Part shown: positions 1-5,824 of the stretch, one piece after another
Numbering within the stretch: the first letter of the stretch is position 1
How the letters are laid out: every line of letters begins with the position of its first letter
DNA from: Ignavibacteriota bacterium
GTDB lineage: Bacteria; Bacteroidota; Ignavibacteria; Tepidaquicellales; Tepidaquicellaceae
DNA length: 6,655 nt
NCBI GenBank assembly: GCA_003158365.1
Contig: PMIW01000154.1
Location: forward strand, 1-6,655
Reading direction: 5' to 3'
Made by a program: the position numbers and the translations under genes
Notes under the pieces: model-generated
What the model was told of the DNA's origin: nothing
The model's input: the letters and a program-made list of their open reading frames with translations, nothing else
Database searches by the model: none

Positions 1-124
1 ACGTAATGTAAAACTCGGCGAAGCGCCAAGTTATGGAAAGCCGATTACAATTTATGACCCGCTTTCGGTCGGCGCAAAGAATTATACTGAACTTGGTGAG
101 GAATTTATTAAAAGAAATCCGTAA
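1..124 (+). CDS. parA: ParA/Soj chromosome-partitioning ATPase, C-terminal end (partial)
   Basis: This is the 3' end of a gene that begins left of the window. The readable frame starts at base 2 and gives 40 residues before the TAA at 122-124. The residues RNVKLGEAPSYGKPI followed by YDPLSVGAKNY match the conserved C-terminal part of chromosomal ParA/Soj/MinD-type ATPases, where a VKLGEAPSxGxPI-like motif is typical. The nucleotide-binding P-loop lies outside the window and cannot be checked. ParA binds DNA non-specifically in its ATP form, and ParB stimulates its hydrolysis, moving replication-origin regions apart. The parB gene starts 53 nt downstream on the same strand, the usual parAB order, which supports the call. 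The two are probably co-transcribed. Confidence 0.9.
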   Translation, partial: RNVKLGEAPSYGKPITIYDPLSVGAKNYTELGEEFIKRNP

Positions 125-177
125 TTAGTTTTAGAATTAATTTAAAAAATAAGTTTTACTAAATAGAAATAAAAAAA

Positions 178-1077
178 ATGGAAATAAAAGGTGGTCTCGG
201 AAAAGGTTTATCGGCTCTGTTCGACCAGAAAAATGTTGACATGAATGAAGTTTCAAAAACAGGAGAGGCCGGGCAGGATAAAACTCTTTTTGAAATAGAA
301 CTCGATAAAATAAATTTCAACCCGTTTCAGCCCAGGGAAGATTTCAACGAAGAGAGACTGAACGAGCTTGCAGAATCAATAAAACAAAAAGGTTTATTGC
401 AGCCTGTTACGGTAAAAATATCGGAAGATAAAAAAAGTTTTGATTTAATATCGGGCGAAAGAAGAGTCCGTGCAGCGCAAAAAATCGGCTTCACTAAAAT
501 CCCCGCATATGTTTATAAAACGGATGATACAAGCAAAGAAAACATGCTCGAGCTGGCGCTCATAGAAAATATACAGCGCGACGATTTGAACCCGATGGAA
601 CTCTCGGACTCGTTCCAGCGGCTTCTCGACGAATGCGACCTGACACAGGAGCAAATTGCGGAAAAAGTATCCAAGCAAAGAAGCACAGTTGCTAATTATC
701 TCCGACTTCAGAAGCTTCCTATCGATATAAAAATATCATTAAGAAAAAGTGAAATATCGGAAGCTCACGCCAGAACATTGCTGAGAGTAGATGATATAGA
801 CGAGCAGATAATTCTGTGGAAAAAAATTATTTCGGATAACATGTCCGTGAGACAGCTTGAAAACATTACAAAGCCGCACGCAAAGCCTAAAAAGAAAAAA
901 GAGCATAAACCCGAAAATGAAAACGATGCCTATTATAAATCAGCAGAAGAAAAATTAAGGGAGTTTTTCGGAACGCGGGTAAAAATAAAAAGCAAAACTA
1001 AATTCACGGGAGAAATTATAATTGATTATTATTCCGACGACGACATCGAAAGAATAATGGAAAAATGCGAAAAATAA
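178..1077 (+). CDS. parB: ParB/Spo0J chromosome-partitioning protein, parS-binding CTPase
   Basis: The protein has 299 residues, normal for chromosomal ParB. The N-terminal GKGLSALF (8-15) is the conserved segment that contacts ParA. The ParB/Srx domain spans about 36-135, with NPFQPR (48-53), the CTP-binding motif GERRVRA (93-99) and ENIQR (130-134). A helix-turn-helix lies at about 155-176 (LTQEQIAEKVSKQRSTVANYL), the part that reads parS. A lysine-rich linker (232-247) leads to the C-terminal dimerisation domain (about 252-299). In this family ParB loads at parS, binds CTP, slides as a clamp and spreads over flanking DNA. The first ATG follows an A-rich leader without a Shine-Dalgarno sequence and places GKGLSALF at the usual distance from the N-terminus. 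It follows parA and precedes ridA by 18 nt. A candidate parS lies at 3571-3586. Confidence 0.96.
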   Translation: MEIKGGLGKGLSALFDQKNVDMNEVSKTGEAGQDKTLFEIELDKINFNPFQPREDFNEERLNELAESIKQKGLLQPVTVKISEDKKSFDLISGERRVRAAQKIGFTKIPAYVYKTDDTSKENMLELALIENIQRDDLNPMELSDSFQRLLDECDLTQEQIAEKVSKQRSTVANYLRLQKLPIDIKISLRKSEISEAHARTLLRVDDIDEQIILWKKIISDNMSVRQLENITKPHAKPKKKKEHKPENENDAYYKSAEEKLREFFGTRVKIKSKTKFTGEIIIDYYSDDDIERIMEKCEK

Positions 1078-1095
1078 TTTTTAAAAAGAAGTATT

Positions 1096-1470
1096 ATGAA
1101 AAAAAAATTAACAAGTACAAAAGCCCCGAACCCAATAGGGCCTTATTCAGTTGCTGTAAACTACGGTAATCTTATTTATACGTCAGGACAGATTCCTCTC
1201 GACAGGCAGGGAAATGTGGTTGGTACGGATATCAAAGAACAGACAAGACAGGTAATAGAAAACTTAAAAAATATTCTCGAAGAAAACGGTTCTTCAATCG
1301 CGCAGGTTATTAAAACTACCGTGTTCTTAAAAGATATGAATGAATTCGCAGGAATGAATGAAGTGTACAACGAGTATTTCGCGGATTCAGCACCTGCCCG
1401 CAGTACACTTGAAGCCGCACGCCTGCCAAAAGACGTGAAAATCGAAATGGATGTGATAGCATTTAAATAG
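1096..1470 (+). CDS. ridA: RidA family reactive imine/enamine deaminase (YjgF/YER057c/UK114)
   Basis: The protein has 124 residues, the standard length for this small cytoplasmic, normally trimeric family. RidA hydrolyses reactive 2-aminoacrylate and related imines released by PLP-dependent threonine/serine dehydratases, so protecting PLP enzymes. Compared with my recollection of the E. coli protein, the active-site residues all appear present: Y17, S30 in YTSGQIP, N88, R102 in PARSTLEAARLPKDVKIE (which binds the substrate carboxylate) and E117. This favours a true deaminase over a divergent Rid subgroup. The gene starts 18 nt after parB on the same strand, and a strong hairpin follows it, so it is probably the last gene of the parAB unit. 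No functional link to partitioning is evident. A weak purine stretch (AAAAAGAAG) before the ATG is the only hint of a ribosome site. Confidence 0.95.
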   Translation: MKKKLTSTKAPNPIGPYSVAVNYGNLIYTSGQIPLDRQGNVVGTDIKEQTRQVIENLKNILEENGSSIAQVIKTTVFLKDMNEFAGMNEVYNEYFADSAPARSTLEAARLPKDVKIEMDVIAFK

Positions 1471-1530
1471 AATATAATTCCTAAATACCGATATTGGAGA
1501 GGTAGACTTTACAAAAAAATTGAAAATAAA

Positions 1531-1562
1531 AAGAGCAATTCTTCCACAGAAGAATTGCTCTT
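1531..1562. terminator. Bidirectional intrinsic terminator between ridA and rpsT
   Basis: A perfect 13-bp inverted repeat (arms 1531-1543 and 1550-1562, AAGAGCAATTCTT and its complement) encloses a 6-nt loop CCACAG. It begins 60 nt after the ridA stop and sits 23 nt beyond the rpsT stop. On the + strand the stem is followed by an AT-rich stretch. On the - strand it ends in TT followed by TTATTTTCAATTTTTTTG, giving U-rich RNA. The position between two convergent genes suggests that it terminates both. Confidence 0.85.
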
Positions 1563-1585
1563 AAATATTATAATAAACTAAAACT

Positions 1586-1843
1586 TTACTTTGCTTTATT
1601 TACGTGTTTAGCGAGTTTTGATTTAACGTGAGCAGCTTTTTTCTTGTGTATTATACCTTTTGCTGCAGCCCTGTCCAGTACCCTTGTCGTCTTCTTGAAT
1701 TCTGCATCAGCAGCCGTTTTTTCCGTAATGGCTGTGATTTTCTTTATCGAGCCTTTTATCAAAGCTTTAATATTTTTATTCCTGTCTGTTATCTTTACTG
1801 TCTGTCTTGCTCTTTTCTGAGCTGATTTATGTCTTAATGGCAT
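1586..1843 (-). CDS. rpsT: 30S ribosomal protein bS20
   Basis: The product has 85 residues and is extremely rich in lysine and arginine, as expected for S20 (usually 85-90 residues). The N-terminus MPLRHKSAQKRARQ and the C-terminal segment DRAAAKGIIHKKKAAHVKSKLAK (about 57-79) match the family pattern, where the latter is typically RAAxKGxIHKNxAARxKSRL. S20 binds 16S rRNA early in assembly of the small subunit. The gene is monocistronic here, convergent with ridA and divergent from the potassium-channel gene. Its leader has no Shine-Dalgarno sequence. The start is the first ATG, directly giving the conserved N-terminus. A candidate promoter lies at 1868-1898, implying a leader of only about 17 nt. 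Confidence 0.97.
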   Translation of the reverse strand: MPLRHKSAQKRARQTVKITDRNKNIKALIKGSIKKITAITEKTAADAEFKKTTRVLDRAAAKGIIHKKKAAHVKSKLAKHVNKAK

Positions 1844-1867
1844 TTTATATCTTTAAGTTACAAAAAA

Positions 1868-1898
1868 TAAAGATACTTAAAATTCACAATATTTTCAA
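1868..1898 (-). promoter_or_regulatory. Candidate Bacteroidota-type promoter for rpsT
   Basis: Read on the minus strand, TTG (1898-1896) is followed after 20 nt by TATCTTTA (1875-1868). The known Bacteroidota housekeeping pattern is a -33 TTG and a -7 TAnnTTTG about 17-23 nt apart, and this matches 7 of 8 positions of the -7 element. Transcription would start near 1861, giving a short leader to the ATG at 1843. AT-rich DNA produces such matches by chance, so this rests on the combination of motif, spacing and position. Confidence 0.5.
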
Positions 1899-1965
1899 TC
1901 CGATATTTTTACCGTATTTATTAGTTTTTTGGGCTATAAAATTCTCTTCCGTATGAATTATTTCT

Positions 1966-1973
1966 TATATTTA
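1966..1973 (+). promoter_or_regulatory. Weak candidate -7 element upstream of the potassium-channel gene
   Basis: TATATTTA matches 7 of 8 positions of the Bacteroidota -7 pattern TAnnTTTG and lies 40 nt before the ATG at 2014. The divergent arrangement with rpsT requires a promoter somewhere in 1844-2013. I find no TTG at the expected distance upstream, so this is only the best of several AT-rich possibilities. Confidence 0.22.
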
Positions 1974-2013
1974 GATGTTGAATGTTTAAAAAGTTTTAAC
2001 AAAATTAGATTGT

Positions 2014-2985
2014 ATGAATAAATCCATGAAAAATCAGACAAAAGAAATCTCGGGTGAACTAGACGACCTTGGTTTTAGCTCAAAATATATATCCAAAACA
2101 CAGAGACTGGTCAATAGAGATGGTTCTTTTAATGTCGACAGAAAAGGATTAAGTTTTTCCGATTCCTTTAACCTATACCACTGGCTGATTTCTATTCATT
2201 GGTTTAAATTTATTGTTTTTGTAACTGTTTCCTTTCTTTTTGTGAATTTTGTTTTTGCAACCCTGTATTATATTAATGGAATAGAAAATCTCGGAATCCC
2301 CGAAAATGTAAAAAACATTAATGCCTATTGGGAAGCTTTCTTTTTCAGTACTCAGACCCTTACTACGGTCGGCTATGGAAGAATAAGCCCTGTGAGTACT
2401 GCAGCAAATGTTATTGCCGCGATAGAGTCACTCCTCGGGCTTCTTGTATTTGCAATTGCAACAGGTTTGCTTTACGGCAGATTTTCAAAACCATTCGCAA
2501 AAATAATTTACAGCAAATATGCACTCATTGCACCGTTCAGGGATATGACAGGATTCATGTTCCGCACCGCAAACAGGCATAAATCACAAATAATCGAAGC
2601 AGAAGTACAGGTTGTTTTTTCAAGGCTGGAAGATGTAAACGGTGCCGAACTCAGAAAATTTTATAACATTAAGCTTGAATACAGTAAAATAAATTTCTTT
2701 TCTTCCGTTTGGACAGTTAATCATCCGATTAATGAATACAGCCCGCTCTATGGTATGACCGAAGAGGATATGCACCATTCGGAAGGAGAATTTCTGATAC
2801 TGCTGAAAGGATTCGATGATACGTTTGCTCAGACTGTTCATTCGCGGTTTTCTTACCGTCACGATGAAATTATCTGGGGAGCAAAATTCAGAAATATTCA
2901 CATTACAGATAATGACGGGAAAGTATCTGTTGCTCTGGATAAAATAAGCGATTATGATAAAACCGATATCTATATAAACAATTGA
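2014..2985 (+). CDS. KirBac-type inward-rectifier potassium channel
   Basis: The 323-residue length fits bacterial Kir channels (about 300-340). Order of parts: a polar cytoplasmic N-terminus with an amphipathic slide-helix region (DSFNLYHWLISIHW, 50-63), TM1 (about 64-86), the pore helix and selectivity filter TTVGYG (117-122), TM2 (about 131-156, ending GLLYGRFSKP), and a cytoplasmic immunoglobulin-like IRK domain (about 160-320) with MTGFMFRTANRHKSQIIEAEVQV typical of its start. It should form an inner-membrane tetramer conducting potassium. By my alignment from memory, the TM2 position that is acidic in strongly rectifying eukaryotic Kir channels is F146, so strong polyamine block is not expected. 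The gene heads a + strand cluster and its TGA overlaps the TTG start of the GH26-like lipoprotein. M1 and M5 are both possible starts. Neither has a Shine-Dalgarno sequence. Confidence 0.93.
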   Translation: MNKSMKNQTKEISGELDDLGFSSKYISKTQRLVNRDGSFNVDRKGLSFSDSFNLYHWLISIHWFKFIVFVTVSFLFVNFVFATLYYINGIENLGIPENVKNINAYWEAFFFSTQTLTTVGYGRISPVSTAANVIAAIESLLGLLVFAIATGLLYGRFSKPFAKIIYSKYALIAPFRDMTGFMFRTANRHKSQIIEAEVQVVFSRLEDVNGAELRKFYNIKLEYSKINFFSSVWTVNHPINEYSPLYGMTEEDMHHSEGEFLILLKGFDDTFAQTVHSRFSYRHDEIIWGAKFRNIHITDNDGKVSVALDKISDYDKTDIYINN

Positions 2986-4013
2986 AAAATTTAATTTTTA
3001 AATACAGTTTATTTTTTTTTGTAATTTTTACTGCCTGCAGTTCCGGTAATTCTGTTAATCAAAAAAGCGGGAAAAAAATTGCCGCACCCGAATCAGGTAT
3101 TTATGTCGGCGCATTTCCCGACATGGGGAGCACAGAGGACAGCGTCACCTTTGCAAGATTAAAAGCATTTGAAAATCTGACCGGACAAAAACCTGTGTGG
3201 GTATACTTCTCCAATAACTGGTTCGGCGGAATAAAATTTCCCTTAAAGGAAATTCAGATTATAAATGACTTCGGCTCAGTTCCCTTTATTAGACTGATGC
3301 CCCGCTCGGATTTCTCCGATACAAAAACCGACCCTGTCTATTCCCTGCAAAAAATAATTGACGGAAAATTCGATAAAAATTTAAAAACCTGGGCTCTCGG
3401 CGCAAAAAAATACGGCGAGCCGCTGATGGTTGAATTCGGAACGGAAGTAAACGGGAACTGGTTCCCCTGGAGCGGTGCAAATAACGGGAATAATCCGGAA
3501 AAATTTAAGGATGCTTATATTCATATAATCGAACTTTTCAGAAATCAAAAGGTTAACAATATTACGTGGGTGTTTCACGTGAATTATGAATCCGCACCGA
3601 ATGAAGACTGGAACTCAATGTCTGCTTATTACCCGGGTGATGACTACATCGACTGGATTGGAATGAGTATATATGGAGTTCAAAAAACGGGTGATGACTG
3701 GATAAATATTTCGGATATATTTGATGATGCTTATAAAAATTTATCTGCAGTATCAAAAAATAAACCGCTCGGCATTTTTGAATTCGGAATAATCGAGCAC
3801 GAAAGAAAATACGAATGGATTAAATCGTTTTTTGATTTGCTGAAATCGGGAAAATATGACCGCATAAAAGGAATCAGCTACTGGCATTCGAGATGGGATA
3901 ACGAAGACGGCTCGGTATCCAATATGAGACTGGATTCTTCGCCCGATGCACTCAAAGTGTATAAAGAAGCTGTATCAGAAAAAATGTTTCAAACAAAATT
4001 AAAGTTTTATTAA
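2982..4013 (+). CDS. GH26-like glycoside hydrolase (beta-mannanase-type), secreted lipoprotein
   Basis: The protein has 343 residues. The N-terminus MKNLIFKYSLFFFVIFTAC is a lipoprotein signal peptide with a relaxed lipobox FTAC. C19 would be lipidated, and Ser at +2 suggests outer-membrane retention. A single (beta/alpha)8-type domain follows (about 39-335). FGTEVNGNWFPW (152-163) matches the GH26 acid/base motif, with E155 as proton donor. YYPGDDYIDWIGMSIYG (216-232) is a typical family segment, and KPLGIFEFG (261-269) carries the probable nucleophile E267. GH26 enzymes cleave beta-mannans and some mixed-linkage glucans or xylans; the substrate here cannot be read. The His usually preceding the acid/base Glu is Thr154. 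The TTG start overlaps the channel stop in TTGA (2982-2985). The next Met (48) would remove the signal peptide, so TTG is preferred. No carbohydrate-binding module or SusCD pair is nearby. Confidence 0.82.
   Translation: MKNLIFKYSLFFFVIFTACSSGNSVNQKSGKKIAAPESGIYVGAFPDMGSTEDSVTFARLKAFENLTGQKPVWVYFSNNWFGGIKFPLKEIQIINDFGSVPFIRLMPRSDFSDTKTDPVYSLQKIIDGKFDKNLKTWALGAKKYGEPLMVEFGTEVNGNWFPWSGANNGNNPEKFKDAYIHIIELFRNQKVNNITWVFHVNYESAPNEDWNSMSAYYPGDDYIDWIGMSIYGVQKTGDDWINISDIFDDAYKNLSAVSKNKPLGIFEFGIIEHERKYEWIKSFFDLLKSGKYDRIKGISYWHSRWDNEDGSVSNMRLDSSPDALKVYKEAVSEKMFQTKLKFY
3571..3586. promoter_or_regulatory. parS: Candidate parS site (ParB-binding centromere) inside the GH26-like gene
   Basis: TGTTTCACGTGAATTA matches the bacterial parS consensus TGTTTCACGTGAAACA at 14 of 16 positions. 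The first 13 bases are identical, including the whole CACGTG core, and both mismatches (positions 14 and 15) are at one outer edge. It lies within codons for VFHVNY of the GH26-like protein. parB is about 2.5 kb upstream. In other bacteria parS sites cluster within some kilobases of parAB and often sit inside genes, and single or double mismatches at outer positions are tolerated. The identification is by motif only. Confidence 0.65.
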
Positions 4014-4024
4014 ACTATAAATAA

Positions 4025-4330
4025 ATGAATATGGATACCGAAGACAAAGAAAAACTCGTTTCGGTTTATAAAACCGGTCATCACGGTACTATTGCCGTAG
4101 TAAAATCAATTCTGGATGAAGCCGGGCTGGAATACAGCGTCAAGGGTGAAGGAATTCAGGATTTAATCGGAGCAGGTATTTTTGGCGTAGGGTATAATCC
4201 GATTACAGGCCCCGTCGAATTCCTTGTACTGGAAGATAATGCTGAATATGCACGCGAATTATTGAAAAATGTTGAAGAAACACCTCAGGGAACAGAAATC
4301 GAAGAGACTGAAGATTCAGAGGATAAATAA
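4025..4330 (+). CDS. DUF2007 family small protein (putative signal-transducing protein)
   Basis: The protein has 101 residues with no signal peptide or membrane segment, so it is probably cytoplasmic. Residues 11-82 fit the DUF2007 pattern: LVSVYKTGHHGTIAVVKSILDEAGLEYSVKGEG, then a glycine-rich loop, then PVEFLVLEDNAEYARELL. This is a short ferredoxin-like fold built from a strand and helix that pick an input, a variable loop, and a second strand and helix. The family is named a putative signal-transducing protein in databases, but no function is established to my knowledge. The tail (84-101) is strongly acidic with no predicted structure. The gene starts 11 nt after the GH26-like stop, so it is probably co-transcribed. 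M1 and M3 are both possible starts. There is no Shine-Dalgarno sequence, only an A-rich leader. Confidence 0.75.
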   Translation: MNMDTEDKEKLVSVYKTGHHGTIAVVKSILDEAGLEYSVKGEGIQDLIGAGIFGVGYNPITGPVEFLVLEDNAEYARELLKNVEETPQGTEIEETEDSEDK

Positions 4331-4468
4331 TTAGAGTCCTGAAAATTATTAATGAATATTGATTAATAAAATCCGAAAACCTGATACCTGCTGTTAGAAT
4401 ATGCTGTCTGCCAGCTACTGACTATTATCTGCTTCAATTTTAATATATTTTACATTAATAAATTATAC
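4331..4468. other. Intergenic spacer with a CTG-rich segment
   Basis: The 138-nt gap separates the DUF2007 gene from the flavoprotein gene. The centre (about 4380-4432) is richer in G and C than its surroundings and carries seven CTG trinucleotides, in contexts such as ACCTG, TCTGCC and TACTGAC. It may be a decayed short repeat. I see no convincing terminator hairpin. A TATATTTT at 4444-4451 resembles a -7 element for the downstream gene, but no matching TTG lies at the right distance. Confidence 0.3.
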
Positions 4469-5680
4469 TTGAATAAAATTAATATAGGCATTATAGGAGG
4501 CGGTGCTGCCGGATTTTTTGCCGCTATAGAAATTGCATCTTTAAATCCATCATTTCATGTAACAATTCTTGAAAAAACAGAAAAGCTCCTGACAAAGGTG
4601 CTTGTTTCCGGAGGAGGCAGATGTAATATTACCAATGCCTGCTTCGATACGGATGAACTAATTAAAAATTACCCGCGGGGAAATAAAGAACTGCGCAACA
4701 TTTTCCATAGGTTTAACCCGGCAGATACAATTGAATGGTTTGAATCTAAAGGAGTACAATTAAAAACTGAAAAAGATAACCGGGTTTTTCCCGTTACAGA
4801 TAATTCCGAAACCATCATAAATCTTTTTTTGCAACTTACCGGAAAATATAATGTCGAAATAATAAAAGACTATTCAGTTAAGGAAATTGAAAAATCTTCT
4901 TACGGTTTTATTTTGAATCCGGACTCTAAATTTAAAATTACATTCGATAAACTGGTAATTGCTACAGGCGGGAACTCAAGACCTGAATTTTATTCTATGT
5001 TCGAAAAACTCGGACATACAATAATTCCGCCCGTGCCGTCTTTATTTACTTTTAATGTTGAAAATCATCCCCTTGAAGGACTCGAAGGAATTTCACTTGA
5101 AAAAGTAAAAGTGAAAATAACAGATACAAAATTACAACAGGAAGGCCCGTTCCTGCTAACCCACTGGGGTTTCAGCGGTCCTGTTATTTTAAAATTATCC
5201 GCTTTCGGAGCAAGATTAATTAACGACATGAATTATAACTTCGACGTTGAAATTAACTGGGTTCCGGATGTTAACGATATAATGAAATATTTAACTGACA
5301 TCAAATCAAATTTCCCCAATAAAATTATTCACTCTGCATCACAATTTTATCTCCCGCTGAGATTGTGGAAAAGACTTGTAGAACTTGCAGGTATAAATGA
5401 AGATTTAAAGTGGACAGAAACTTCAAAAGAAAAATTAAAAACTTTTTCCGACATCTTGACGGCAAACCGGTTTCAGGTAAAGGGGAAAACAACATTCAAA
5501 GAAGAATTTGTTACGGCGGGCGGCGTTTCTTTGAAGGAAGTTGATTTTAAAAATATGGAAAGCAAAATCTGCAAGGGTCTTTATTTTGCAGGTGAAGTTC
5601 TTGATATAGACGGCATCACCGGCGGCTTTAATTTCCAATCTGCATGGAGTACTGCATTCATTGCTGCTAACGGAATTTAA
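4469..5680 (+). CDS. HI0933/YhiN-family NAD(P)/FAD-dependent oxidoreductase
   Basis: The protein has 403 residues, the normal length for this flavoprotein family (Pfam HI0933-like, COG2081). The FAD-binding Rossmann motif IIGGGAAG (8-15) is followed by an acidic residue at the end of the second strand (E35). Family signatures follow: SGGGRCNITNA (48-58), VFPVTDNSETI (107-117), LVIATGGNSRP (162-172), LTHWGFSGP (230-238), VTAGGVSLKEVD (348-359) and the C-terminal FAD-contacting segment GLYFAGEVLDIDGITGGFNFQ (370-390). The family's physiological substrate is mostly unknown. The gut enzyme BaiN of bile-acid metabolism is a described relative, but that role should not be transferred. The TTG start is preferred because it places the Rossmann motif at the usual distance, and the frame upstream to the stop at 4382-4384 contains no ATG. 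It appears to be a single-gene unit. Confidence 0.9.
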   Translation: MNKINIGIIGGGAAGFFAAIEIASLNPSFHVTILEKTEKLLTKVLVSGGGRCNITNACFDTDELIKNYPRGNKELRNIFHRFNPADTIEWFESKGVQLKTEKDNRVFPVTDNSETIINLFLQLTGKYNVEIIKDYSVKEIEKSSYGFILNPDSKFKITFDKLVIATGGNSRPEFYSMFEKLGHTIIPPVPSLFTFNVENHPLEGLEGISLEKVKVKITDTKLQQEGPFLLTHWGFSGPVILKLSAFGARLINDMNYNFDVEINWVPDVNDIMKYLTDIKSNFPNKIIHSASQFYLPLRLWKRLVELAGINEDLKWTETSKEKLKTFSDILTANRFQVKGKTTFKEEFVTAGGVSLKEVDFKNMESKICKGLYFAGEVLDIDGITGGFNFQSAWSTAFIAANGI

Positions 5681-5794
5681 AATTTGCAAAACACAGCTTT
5701 TATTTTAATTCTGAAATTTTTCTGTTTAACTTCATCCGGCAACTTATTATTTTTAATAATGTTATCTTTCGGCCCTCTGTTGGCTAATAAATTA

Positions 5795-5823
5795 TTGTGA
5801 TAATCTAAGGTCATACTTATAAT
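5795..5823 (+). promoter_or_regulatory. Sigma-70-like promoter motif abutting the orphan gene's first ATG
   Basis: TTGTGA (5795-5800) and TATAAT (5818-5823) are separated by 17 nt. The -10 box is a perfect match and the -35 box matches 4 of 6. Transcription would begin near 5830, inside the reading frame opened by the ATG at 5825. Either the motif is coincidental, or translation begins at a later codon such as M30 (5912). It does not follow the TAnnTTTG pattern expected for Bacteroidota-like genomes. Confidence 0.3.
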
Positions 5824-5824
5824 T

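Noticed and set aside
126..133. TAGTTTTA resembling a -7 promoter element between parA and parB
   Set aside because: The nearest upstream TTG is 30 nt away, outside the usual 17-23 nt spacing. Continuous parAB transcription is the simpler reading.
1431..1442. GACGTGAAA in ridA as a second parS-like site
   Set aside because: Only one half-site is similar. The CACGTG core is broken (GACGTG) and the other arm does not match.
2328..2901. Open frames in other phases and on the opposite strand within the channel gene
   Set aside because: They overlap the conserved KirBac sequence completely, show no family features, and are typical shadow frames. The same holds for the minus-strand frames inside parB, ridA, the GH26-like gene and the flavoprotein gene, and for the + frame inside rpsT.
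4464..4471. TATACTTG overlapping the TTG start of the flavoprotein gene as a -7 element
   Set aside because: Transcription would begin downstream of the start codon, which would remove the Rossmann motif or require a start not seen in the sequence.
5744..5759. Short inverted repeat TTATTA-TTTT-TAATAA after the flavoprotein gene
   Set aside because: The 6-bp stem is made only of A-T pairs and lacks a following T-run of its own. Such palindromes are expected by chance in this AT-rich spacer, so I do not call it a terminator.
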